DNA from: Solwaraspora sp. WMMD1047
GTDB lineage: Bacteria; Actinomycetota; Actinomycetes; Mycobacteriales; Micromonosporaceae
Assembly (NCBI RefSeq): GCF_029626155.1
Contig: NZ_JARUBL010000001.1
Location: forward strand, 4,940,501 to 5,004,500
Reading direction: 5' to 3'
Length of the DNA: 64,000 nt
The stretch's first letter is position 1, and each line of letters opens with the position of its first letter. The position numbers and the translations under genes are program-made. Below the pieces are notes generated by a model. The model was not told the DNA's origin and did no database searches. It saw nothing but the letters and a program-made list of their open reading frames with translations. Below are positions 8,241-15,770 of this stretch, in pieces.

Positions 8241-8683
8241 ATGGACGGCACGGATCAGATGAGCAGGTACGCCGCCCGCTACGGGATCTGGCCAAGGGCC
8301 GGGTCCACGACTACGACCTGAGGCTGCGCCGCTTCGACGACGCCGACTGGCAGCGGTACGGCGCGCTGCTCGCCGTCGCGTTCGCGCTGGCCGTCGGGCG
8401 GCGGTTCCGGCCCGGCCAGGACCGGGCGCCGGTGATTCGGATGGTGGCCGGGATCCGGGAACGCTACGACCGCACCGGGCGCGACATCGACCCGGGCACC
8501 GCCGAGGCGCTGGTCTGGGCCGCGCTCGGCGAGTACCCGCCGGTGCCGATGGACCAGGCCGCCATCGCCACCCAGACCCTGCTGCTGATCGGCCTGCTCC
8601 ACGACGAGGGCCTCTCCCCCACCGACCTTGACGCCTTCCTCCGCTCCGCCGAAGACCTCACCAAACCCGCCGACCAGCCATGA
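8241..8683 (+). pseudogene. Conserved hypothetical gene with a two-base frameshift near its start
   Basis: ATG 8241 has a good GGGAG site 8 bases upstream but leads into a short frame that stops after about 25 codons. The conserved-looking frame (VHDYDLRLRRFDD, FRPGQDRAPVIRMVAGIRER, ending ADQP at 8683) has no start near it; its nearest GTG is at 8117. Removing the two bases CA at 8256-8257 joins MDGTD to DEQVRRPLRDLAKGR and gives a coherent protein of about 146 residues. The function is not recognised. The 255 bases between the insertion sequence and this gene hold only an open frame without a start. Confidence 0.5.
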
Positions 8684-8712
8684 TCACCTGCGCAAGACTC
8701 CCGCATCCACCG

Positions 8713-9813
8713 TCAGAGGAGTAGCCGGGGGACGATCGTCAGGAGGCAGGGGGCCACCACGGCGACCAGGAAGCAGATCAGGAAGCCCAGTCGGGCGTAG
8801 AGGTCGGGCGTCTCGCCGACCTTGGGCTGCCCGAACAGGCGCAGGATCAGGAAGCCGGCGAAGAAGGCCAGTGCCGGCAGCCCGGCGCAGCTCCACGCGA
8901 AGTAGGCGAACGGGTCGGTGTCGACCAGCCGGTTGAGATACAGGATCACGAACTGCAGGACGCCCGCCGCCGCCCCACAGCCGGCGTAGACGGCCACCGC
9001 CCGACCCAGCGGCGCCCACATCGGCAGCAGCGCGGGCCGTCGGGCCAGCTCCTCCGCGCGGGTCGCGGCCTCGTCGGCGGCCGCGATCGCCTGCCGGGCC
9101 AGCGCGATCTCGCGCCCGGGGTCGGCCGGGGCGGGGTCCGGCGCGGCGCCGCCGGCCGGCGCGTTCCGGATCGGCTCACCCCACCGCACGCTGGTGCCGA
9201 CCGGCACGGCCCGATCGTCGTACGCGGTACGCGGCGGCGGCACCGGCGGCTGCCCGGGGCCCGGGGCACCCGCCTCCGACACCGGTGTGGCCGGCAGCGC
9301 GATCCGAGCCGGCCCGGCCGGCAACTCCGGATGCCCGTCAGCCCCCGAATACCCGGCACCACCGGGACGCCCGGCACCCGGCGGCGCCCAGCCCTCAGGC
9401 GGTGGCGGCGGCAGGCCGGCGCCCGGTGGCGGTGGCGGGGGCGGCAGGCCGGCGCCCGGTGGCGGTGGCGGGGGCGGCAGGCCGGCGCCCGGGGGCGGGG
9501 TCGGGAAGCCGGGGTGGGTCGGGCTCGGGGGTGGGAGGTTGTTCGGGTCGGGGTCCGGGCCGGGTGGGGACTCGCCGATGCTGAGGGCCAGATCGGTCAG
9601 CCGGCGTCGCTGCATGGCCAGGTGATGCGACAACCCGGCGATCTCCGCGTCGGCGTCGGCCCGCTGCTGGCGTACCCGGTCGGTGCTGTCGGCGCCGGTG
9701 CGGTGCAGCTCGTGCAGGTGCCGGGCGAGCGCGGCGTACTCCTGGAAGCCGGACCAGGCCGGGGAGCCGGCCGCCGGCGGGCCGGGCTGGCCCGGCGGAT
9801 CCCAACGTGGCAT
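8713..9813 (-). CDS. Proline-rich membrane protein partnered with the FtsK-like ATPase
   Basis: The protein has 366 residues. Residues about 20-80 are helical and charged (QEYAALARHLHELHRTGADS, RQQRADADAEIAGLSHHLAM). Residues 85-170 are a proline-rich stalk with an 11-residue unit PPPPPPGAGLP. Near residue 235 a second coiled segment (GREIALARQAIAAADEAATR) begins. The end holds three hydrophobic helices (VYAGCGAAAGVLQFVILYL, LPALAFFAGFLILRLFG, FLICFLVAVVAPCLLTIV). No enzyme motif is seen. Its ATG follows the stop of the ATPase gene after one base, so the two are translationally coupled and probably form a membrane-linked complex. Confidence 0.75.
   Translation of the reverse strand: MPRWDPPGQPGPPAAGSPAWSGFQEYAALARHLHELHRTGADSTDRVRQQRADADAEIAGLSHHLAMQRRRLTDLALSIGESPPGPDPDPNNLPPPSPTHPGFPTPPPGAGLPPPPPPPGAGLPPPPPPPGAGLPPPPPEGWAPPGAGRPGGAGYSGADGHPELPAGPARIALPATPVSEAGAPGPGQPPVPPPRTAYDDRAVPVGTSVRWGEPIRNAPAGGAAPDPAPADPGREIALARQAIAAADEAATRAEELARRPALLPMWAPLGRAVAVYAGCGAAAGVLQFVILYLNRLVDTDPFAYFAWSCAGLPALAFFAGFLILRLFGQPKVGETPDLYARLGFLICFLVAVVAPCLLTIVPRLLL
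9409..9490. repeat. 33-bp tandem repeat in the proline-rich stalk
   Basis: Two full 33-base units at 9409-9441 and 9442-9474 are followed by a partial third at 9475. On the minus strand each encodes 11 residues of PPPPPPGAGLP type. The unit is a whole number of codons, so copy changes would lengthen or shorten the stalk without a frameshift. Confidence 0.8.
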
Positions 9814-9814
9814 C

Positions 9815-12517
9815 TCAGAGCCCCTCGTCGAACTCGTGGCCGGGGCGTACGAACGGGACGATCAGCCGGGTCCGCTGGTCGTGCCGGTCGATCAGCAGCG
9901 CCCGGTTCGCGCGCGGCGCGTACGGCAGCTCCTGGGTGCCGAGGTAGGAGCCGAGTTCGGCGCCGGTCACGTTCAACGCCACCAGGCAGGCGACGTCGTC
10001 GCGCTTGAACGAGCCGCCGATGTCGTCGGAGAGCCGGCTCAGTCCACGCCACCAGCCGAGCAGGTGCACCCCGTACGCGGGACCCTGACGCAGCATCGTG
10101 CGCAGGTCGTCCAGCCCGGACCGGAAGCTCGCGTCGGTGATGCCGAGCACCCCGCTGGCGGCGTCCATCCCGAACACCACCAGGTAGGTCCGGTCGGTCG
10201 ACTGCCGGCCGGCCGGCTCGGCCAGCTTGCGGATCTCGTCGCGCAGCGTCTGCGCGTCCAGCCGGGTCACCGGATGGCCGGCCGCCGCCAGCGTCTCGGC
10301 GGTCTCGTCGGCGACCTGGTCGGCGCCGGCCACCAGCGGGGCGAGCAGGAACGCGACGGTGCCGGGGCGGTGCTGGCGGGCCAGGCTGACGGCGGCGGCG
10401 TGCAGCACGTCGGCGCCGACCGGGGAGGTGCCGACCACCGCCAGGTGCCGGCCGGGGGTGGCGTCGATCGGGAACATCGCCGAGGTGAGGTCCACGTCCA
10501 CCACCCGGCCGACCAGCGCCAGCGGGCGCCGACCGCCGGGAGCCAGGCCGGCGAAGGTGGGGTCGTCCTCGACGTGCGCCGACTCGTACCCCTTGAAGAC
10601 CGCGGGTGGTCGCGAGCCGGCCGCCCGCGCCCGCCACAGCTCGTGCCGCAGCGCCGCGACCTGCCCGGCGCTGGCGTGCGCGTCGGGGAACCGGACCACG
10701 GTGTTGGCCGACCGGATGCCGGCGGCCGGGTTGACCACGGCCGACCCGACCGGCAGGGCGCCGGCCGCGTCGTTGAGCGGATCGAGTACGCCGTTACCGC
10801 CGGCCAGCGCGATCCGCAGCGGGAACTGACCGAAGATCGAGTCGGTCTTGCCGTAGAGCGCCTCGATGCCGGACATGCTCTGGCTGGCCAGCACCAGGTG
10901 GATGCCGTACGAGCGGCCCTTGCGGGCCAGCTCCTCCAGCAGCGCCACCGCCTCCCGGGCGACCGCGTCGTTGCCGGCGAAGAGCACGTGGAACTCGTCG
11001 ATCACCGCGACCACCCGGGGTACCGGCCGGCCGTCGTCGCGGGGCAGGTCGGCCAGTTTGGTGACGCCGTGCCGCTTGAACGCCGACGCCCGCCGGTTCA
11101 GCTCCCGGCGCAGCTCGCGCAGCACCGCCACGCCGTACTCCCGGTCGGATTCGATGCCGACCGCCCGGGCGTGCGGGATCCAGGACGGGTCGCGGCCGGT
11201 CGGCACGAACTCGGTGAAGCTGATGCCCTCCTTGAAGTCGAGCAGGTAGAGCGCCAGCTCGTCCGGGGAGTAGCGGGCCGCCAGTCCGTAGAGGACATCG
11301 AGCAGGAAGACCGTCTTGCCGGCGCCGGTGCGGCCGCCGACCAGCCAGTGCGGTGTCTTGTCGTCGAAGGCGAGCGCCACCGCGTCCCGGCCGGCGCGGC
11401 CGATCACGGTACGCAGCCCGGCGGCGGACGACTCCGTCCACGGCCGGGCCGGCAGCAGGTCGGTGAAATCCAGTTCGGAACCGCGCCGGCTCTGCTCGCC
11501 GAGCTGGTCGGCGAGCTCGTCGATGACCTGCCGGGGCGGGTCGCCGTCCAGCCGCACCGGCACGGCCAGTCCGCTGCCGTCGCTGCTGAACAGATGACCG
11601 GGCGGGTCGCCGACCCGCGCCCGGTCCCCCTCCACCCGGATCTGGGTGGTGCCGCCCAGCTCCGGCGGGGTCAGGCCCGCCACCCGCGGCGGATAACCCG
11701 CCACCAGTACGCAGACCCCGGCGCTCGGTCCGGCATGGGTGAGCGCGGCGAGCCGGTTCAGCTCCCGCCCCTGCGGCGCCGAGGCGGCCACCACCAGCAG
11801 CAGCTCATCCGGACCGCCGAACGCCGGGCCACCGGCAGCAGCGTCGCCGGACCCCGAGCCACCGAACGCCGGGCCACCGGAAGCCGGGCCACCGGAAGCC
11901 GAGCCGCCGGCGAAGCGGCCCGGTAGGCCGCCCGGTACGCCCCCGGCGGCACGAACCCGGTCCTGGGTGGTGCGGGCGTGGCGTTCGGCCGCGTCCAGCA
12001 GCGCCGCCACCTCCTGGTCGTTGGTGGCCGGTGGCTGCAGCACGCCCGCCTCCACCAGCGCCCGCAACGGTACGAACGTCGCGCCCAACGCGGCGGTGTC
12101 CATCGTGGCGACCCGCACCGCACCGGGCGGGGCGGCCAGCAACAGCCGCACGACAAGGCCACGCAGCAGCGCGGCCACCCGCGGATCGCGGGCGTCGGCG
12201 TCGATCGCGAGGTGGGTGCCGCCGGTCAGCGGCACGATCGCCGGGAACAACCCGCCGGGTGCGGCGCTCTCCGAGGTGCCGGCCAAACCGACCCGCACCG
12301 GGATCGGGCCGGGGAAGAATCCGGCCGGTTCCGGCGCCGCCGTCACCACGTCACCGATCCGCCGCAGCCGCGCGGCGACGTCGGCGAGCTGGCCGGTGTC
12401 GGCCGGCGCGGCAAGGCTGGTCAGTTCCCGCGAGGCGGCCGCCAGGTGCACGTACGCCTGCCGGTGCGCCGCCAGCGCCCGCCGGTACGTGGCTGCGAGT
12501 CCCAACCTGCCCCCCAC
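9815..12517 (-). CDS. FtsK/SpoIIIE (EccC-like) ATPase
   Basis: The 900-residue protein has no predicted N-terminal membrane helix. The central ATPase domain is intact: Walker A GGRTGAGKT at about 394-402 and Walker B VVAVIDEF at about 502-509, followed by a sensor-like VLASQSMSG. Flanking segments look like degenerate ATPase modules. Residues about 100-250 lack a P-loop and contain a Gly/Ser/Ala-rich insert; residues about 640-890 have VVGTSPVGADV where a P-loop would be. One active and two degenerate modules recall EccC of type VII secretion. No WXG100 gene is visible nearby. The start is GTG 12517. Confidence 0.8.
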   Translation of the reverse strand: MGGRLGLAATYRRALAAHRQAYVHLAAASRELTSLAAPADTGQLADVAARLRRIGDVVTAAPEPAGFFPGPIPVRVGLAGTSESAAPGGLFPAIVPLTGGTHLAIDADARDPRVAALLRGLVVRLLLAAPPGAVRVATMDTAALGATFVPLRALVEAGVLQPPATNDQEVAALLDAAERHARTTQDRVRAAGGVPGGLPGRFAGGSASGGPASGGPAFGGSGSGDAAAGGPAFGGPDELLLVVAASAPQGRELNRLAALTHAGPSAGVCVLVAGYPPRVAGLTPPELGGTTQIRVEGDRARVGDPPGHLFSSDGSGLAVPVRLDGDPPRQVIDELADQLGEQSRRGSELDFTDLLPARPWTESSAAGLRTVIGRAGRDAVALAFDDKTPHWLVGGRTGAGKTVFLLDVLYGLAARYSPDELALYLLDFKEGISFTEFVPTGRDPSWIPHARAVGIESDREYGVAVLRELRRELNRRASAFKRHGVTKLADLPRDDGRPVPRVVAVIDEFHVLFAGNDAVAREAVALLEELARKGRSYGIHLVLASQSMSGIEALYGKTDSIFGQFPLRIALAGGNGVLDPLNDAAGALPVGSAVVNPAAGIRSANTVVRFPDAHASAGQVAALRHELWRARAAGSRPPAVFKGYESAHVEDDPTFAGLAPGGRRPLALVGRVVDVDLTSAMFPIDATPGRHLAVVGTSPVGADVLHAAAVSLARQHRPGTVAFLLAPLVAGADQVADETAETLAAAGHPVTRLDAQTLRDEIRKLAEPAGRQSTDRTYLVVFGMDAASGVLGITDASFRSGLDDLRTMLRQGPAYGVHLLGWWRGLSRLSDDIGGSFKRDDVACLVALNVTGAELGSYLGTQELPYAPRANRALLIDRHDQRTRLIVPFVRPGHEFDEGL

Positions 12518-12652
12518 CCACGTCCCGGCCGCGTAGTCACGGGAACACTAACCGACCCCACCGGCCCCCGGCATCCCAGCCACCCCGAATACGCTGGGAC
12601 CGCCGACCGGGATCGCGGTCGACAAGGGCTGGGAAACGGATGGAGATGTGCG

Positions 12653-13129
12653 ATGACGAACCTGGTACACCACTACCGGACGGTGGTCACCTGGACCGGC
12701 AATCGCGGCACCGGCACCAGCGGCTACCGCGACTACGACCGGACCCACGAGGTGGCCGCCGAGGGTCGGCCGGTCATCCCCGGCAGCTCCGACCCCGCCT
12801 TCCGGGGCGACCCCGACCGCTGGACCCCCGAGCACCTGCTGCTGGCCGCCCTCTCCCAGTGCCACATGCTCTCCTACCTGCACCTATGCGCCGTGAACGG
12901 GGTGACGGTGACCCACTATGTCGACCACGCCGACGGCTCCATGCGGCAGGTCGGCCCGGGCGGTCACTTCACGGAAGTAGTCCTGCGCCCCCAGATAACG
13001 GTGCAAAACCCCGACCAGATAGCCACCGCAACCGCCCTCCACCCCGAAGCGCACAACCGCTGCTTCATCGCCGCCTCCGTCAACTTCCCCGTCCGCCACG
13101 AACCGCTGATCGAGGTCGCAGGAAGCTGA
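12653..13129 (+). CDS. OsmC/Ohr family protein
   Basis: The product has 158 residues. The two conserved cysteines of OsmC-type thiol peroxidases are present, in LSQCHMLSYLHL and in HNRCFIAASVNFPV. Members reduce organic hydroperoxides in the cytoplasm. Residues before the first Cys (WTPEHLLLAAL) match the family. GGAG lies upstream of ATG 12653. The gene stands alone. Its stop codon TGA overlaps the first bases of a palindrome that may act as terminator. Confidence 0.87.
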   Translation: MTNLVHHYRTVVTWTGNRGTGTSGYRDYDRTHEVAAEGRPVIPGSSDPAFRGDPDRWTPEHLLLAALSQCHMLSYLHLCAVNGVTVTHYVDHADGSMRQVGPGGHFTEVVLRPQITVQNPDQIATATALHPEAHNRCFIAASVNFPVRHEPLIEVAGS

Positions 13130-13175
13130 ATCTTGGAACGGGACGGTCGCGGTCGCGTCACTCTGCTTCCAAGAT
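13130..13175. repeat. Palindromic repeat, copy 1 (after the OsmC gene)
   Basis: ATCTTGGAA at 13130-13138 pairs with TTCCAAGAT at 13167-13175 around a 28-base GC-rich centre. It begins one base after the OsmC stop codon. A closely similar 46-base element lies at 14229-14274 after the next gene. It may be a terminator, a REP-like element or the end of a mobile cassette. Confidence 0.7.
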
Positions 13176-13223
13176 CTCTCGGGGGGAGCGAAAGAGAGGC
13201 GGTTGTGGCGGGTTATTGGCAGT

Positions 13224-13252
13224 GGGAGGGGTGCGGGGTGGGCAGGGTTGGG
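13224..13252 (+). promoter_or_regulatory. Putative G-quadruplex just upstream of the AbiEi/DUF559 start codon
   Basis: Six runs of three or four G occur within 29 bases on the coding strand, with loops of 1-3 bases, ending 5 bases before ATG 13257. The purine-rich stretch includes the likely ribosome site, so a folded quadruplex in the mRNA would block initiation. The structure is predicted from sequence only. Confidence 0.45.
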
Positions 13253-13256
13253 CGGC

Positions 13257-14228
13257 ATGGCGTTCTTTACCTCTGGGAAGCGGGCGGAGCGGGCTGTTCC
13301 CGGCGACGATGCGGACGAGTTGACCTGGCTGCTCTTCCGGCAGGATGAGGTGCTGGCCGGACGGCAGGCGCGGCAGCACCTCACTGCGTCCGCGGTGCGC
13401 CACCGGGTCAGATCCGGACGCTGGCGCCGGGTGCACCGCGACGTGTACGTCACCCACAGTGGACCGGTGAGCGCCGAGCAGCGGCTGTGGATCGCCGTCC
13501 TCGCCTGCGGTCAGGGCAGCGCGCTCGCCGGTCTGACCGCGGCCGCCCGGTGTGGGCTGAAGGGCTTCGGGGAACGGACCATCCACCTCGTCCGGCCGGC
13601 GCAGCTACGCACCGTTCGACCACCGCGCGGGGTGGTCGTGCACCGCAGCGGCACGCTCGCCGAGGAGGACGTCAATTCCCGAGGACTACCGCCGTACACC
13701 ACGAACGCCCGGTCTCTGGTGGACGCGGCGGCGTGGGCGGCAACCGACGACCGGGCCAGGGCGGTGATCGCAGCCGGGTTCCAGCAGCGGTTGGTCGGCG
13801 GGGACGACATCCACCGGCTGGTGTCGCGGCTGCCGACCCTGCGCCGCCGCGCGTTGATTCTGGCCACGGCCGACGACGCGTGCGGCGGTTCGGAGTCGTT
13901 GCCCGAGTTGCGGTACCTGCAGGCGGCCCGCCGCGCCGGGCTGCCGGAGCCGAACCGGCAGCACCGTCGCCGGGACGCGTCCGGCCGGATCCGCTACCTC
14001 GACGTCTACTACGAGCGGTGGCGGGTGCACGTGGAGATCGACGGCGGCCACCACCTGGATGTCCGCGCCCAGTGGGCCGACATGGCCCGGCAGAACGACC
14101 TGTGGATCGCCGGCGACCGGGTGCTGCGCTTCCCCGCCTGGCTCGTCCGCGACCGCCCCGCCGACGTGATCGCCCAGGTCCGCCAGGCACTCCTGGCAGC
14201 CGGCTGGTGCCCGGACGAGCGTCGGTGA
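13257..14228 (+). CDS. AbiEi-like helix-turn-helix / DUF559 protein
   Basis: The protein has 323 residues. The N-terminal part (about 20-95; LTASAVRHRVRSGRWRRVHR then YVTH) resembles the winged-helix antitoxin-like domain of AbiEi proteins. The C-terminal part (about 255-315) is a DUF559 domain of the Vsr/PD-(D/E)xK nuclease-like group, with VHVEIDGGHH, the Asp of ADMARQNDL, and GDRVLRFPAW. No partner toxin gene adjoins it. The ATG at 13257 was chosen over the more upstream starts because of spacing to G-rich sequence. It is flanked on both sides by related palindromes, which suggests a mobile or repeatedly captured cassette. Confidence 0.75.
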   Translation: MAFFTSGKRAERAVPGDDADELTWLLFRQDEVLAGRQARQHLTASAVRHRVRSGRWRRVHRDVYVTHSGPVSAEQRLWIAVLACGQGSALAGLTAAARCGLKGFGERTIHLVRPAQLRTVRPPRGVVVHRSGTLAEEDVNSRGLPPYTTNARSLVDAAAWAATDDRARAVIAAGFQQRLVGGDDIHRLVSRLPTLRRRALILATADDACGGSESLPELRYLQAARRAGLPEPNRQHRRRDASGRIRYLDVYYERWRVHVEIDGGHHLDVRAQWADMARQNDLWIAGDRVLRFPAWLVRDRPADVIAQVRQALLAAGWCPDERR

Positions 14229-14274
14229 ATCTTGGAACCGGAGCGCCGCTTGGACGACACTCCGGTTCCAAGAT
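14229..14274. repeat. Palindromic repeat, copy 2 (after the DUF559 gene)
   Basis: ATCTTGGAACCGGAG at 14229-14243 pairs perfectly over 15 bases with 14260-14274. It begins directly after the stop codon of the DUF559 gene and is similar in sequence and length to the element at 13130-13175. It separates two converging genes (DUF559 and gltD), so a terminator role is possible. Confidence 0.75.
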
Positions 14275-14291
14275 CTCGGCGGTGCCACCCG

Positions 14292-15770
14292 TCAGCGGAC
14301 CGCCAGTGGGCGGGAGGCCGGGTTGACCGGGGCTGGGAGTTCGCCGGCGCCGCCGAGGTAGGTGTGGATCGCGGCGGCGGCAGCCCGGCCCTCGGCGATC
14401 GCCCAGACGATGAGCGAGGCCCCCCGGTGCATGTCGCCGGCGACGAAGACGCCGTCGGTGCCGGTCTGCCAGTCCGGTCGGGAGTCCACCGCGCCGCGCG
14501 CGTTGCGGGTCACCCCGAGCTGGTCGAGCAGCGGCTGCTCCTCGGTGCCGTCGAAGCCGATCGCGAGCAGCACCAGGTCGGCGGGGAGTTCCCGCTCCGA
14601 CCCGGGCACCAGGGTCAGGATCCGCCGGCCGTCGACCTTCTCGACGGTCACCTCGGCGATCCGCACCGCCCGCACCTGGCCGGTGCCGTCGTCGACGAAC
14701 TCCTGCACGGCGACCGCGAAGACCCGCTCGCCGCCCTCCTCGTGGGCCGGGTAGTTGCGCAGCACCCACGGCCAGGTCGGCCACGGGTCGCGGTCGGCGT
14801 CGCGGCTGTGCGGCGGCTCCGGGTACAGGTCGAGCTGGTGTACGCCGGCCGCGCCCTGCCGGTGCGCCACGCCGAGACAGTCGGCGCCGGTGTCACCGCC
14901 GCCGATGATCACCACGTGCTTGCCGGCGGCGTCGATCGGGGTGCTCGTCGCCAGCCCGGAAACCACTCGGTTGGCCGCCACCAGGTGCGCCATCGCCTGG
15001 TGTACGCCGCGCAGCTGGCGGCCCGGGGTGGCCGGGGTGTCCCGGCCGGCGAGCGCCCCGCAGGCGAGCAGCACCGCGTCGTGCTCGGCCCGCAGCGCCT
15101 CGGCGGTGATGTCGACGCCGACGTTGACGCCGGTGCGGAACTGGACGCCCTCGGCGGTGAGCTGGGCCATCCGGCGGTCGATGTGCTCCTTCTCCAGCTT
15201 GAAGTCCGGGATGCCGTAGCGCAGCAGCCCGCCGATCGCGTCGTCCCGTTCGTACACGGTCACCGCGTGCCCGGCGCGGGCCAGTTGCTGGGCGGCGGCC
15301 AGCCCGGCCGGGCCGGACCCGACCACCGCGACCCGCTTGCCGGTCGGCTCGCCGACCTGCTGCGGCGTCACCAGGTCCAGGTCGAAGGCCCGGTTGATGA
15401 TCTCGACCTCGACCTGCTTGATGGCGACCGGGTCGACCCCACCGATGCCGAGTACGCAGGCCGCCTCGCAGGGTGCCGGGCAGAGTCGGCCGGTGAACTC
15501 GGGGAAGTTGTTCGTGGCGTGCAGCGAGGAGATGGCCGCCGCCCAGTTGCCGGTGCGGACCAGGTCGTTCCAGTCCGGGATGCGGTTGCCCAGCGGGCAG
15601 CCGTCGTGGCAGAACGGGATGCCGCAGTCCATGCAGCGGGTCGCCTGCTCGGTGATGAGCTGGTCGCTGGCGGGAGGGTAGACCTCCCGCCAGTCTTTGA
15701 TCCGGACCGGCACCGGGCGGCGGGCGGGCAGCTGCCGGCCGTACCGCAGGAAACCGTTCGGGTCAGGCAC
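14292..15770 (-). CDS. gltD: Glutamate synthase small subunit
   Basis: The small subunit feeds electrons from NADPH to the large subunit for conversion of glutamine and 2-oxoglutarate to two glutamates. At 492 residues it has the usual length. The N-terminal Fe-S cysteines are in [14 protein letters not shown] and CPAPCEAAC. The FAD-binding loop is [12 protein letters not shown] at about residue 150, and the NADPH loop is [13 protein letters not shown] at about 290. Its start overlaps the end of gltB by 8 bases, so the two are co-translated. Confidence 0.96.
   Translation of the reverse strand: MPDPNGFLRYGRQLPARRPVPVRIKDWREVYPPASDQLITEQATRCMDCGIPFCHDGCPLGNRIPDWNDLVRTGNWAAAISSLHATNNFPEFTGRLCPAPCEAACVLGIGGVDPVAIKQVEVEIINRAFDLDLVTPQQVGEPTGKRVAVVGSGPAGLAAAQQLARAGHAVTVYERDDAIGGLLRYGIPDFKLEKEHIDRRMAQLTAEGVQFRTGVNVGVDITAEALRAEHDAVLLACGALAGRDTPATPGRQLRGVHQAMAHLVAANRVVSGLATSTPIDAAGKHVVIIGGGDTGADCLGVAHRQGAAGVHQLDLYPEPPHSRDADRDPWPTWPWVLRNYPAHEEGGERVFAVAVQEFVDDGTGQVRAVRIAEVTVEKVDGRRILTLVPGSERELPADLVLLAIGFDGTEEQPLLDQLGVTRNARGAVDSRPDWQTGTDGVFVAGDMHRGASLIVWAIAEGRAAAAAIHTYLGGAGELPAPVNPASRPLAVR

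Noticed and set aside
9409-9490. Regular repeats that could suggest a CRISPR array
   Set aside because: The units are contiguous 33-base repeats without unique spacers and encode a proline-rich protein segment in frame.
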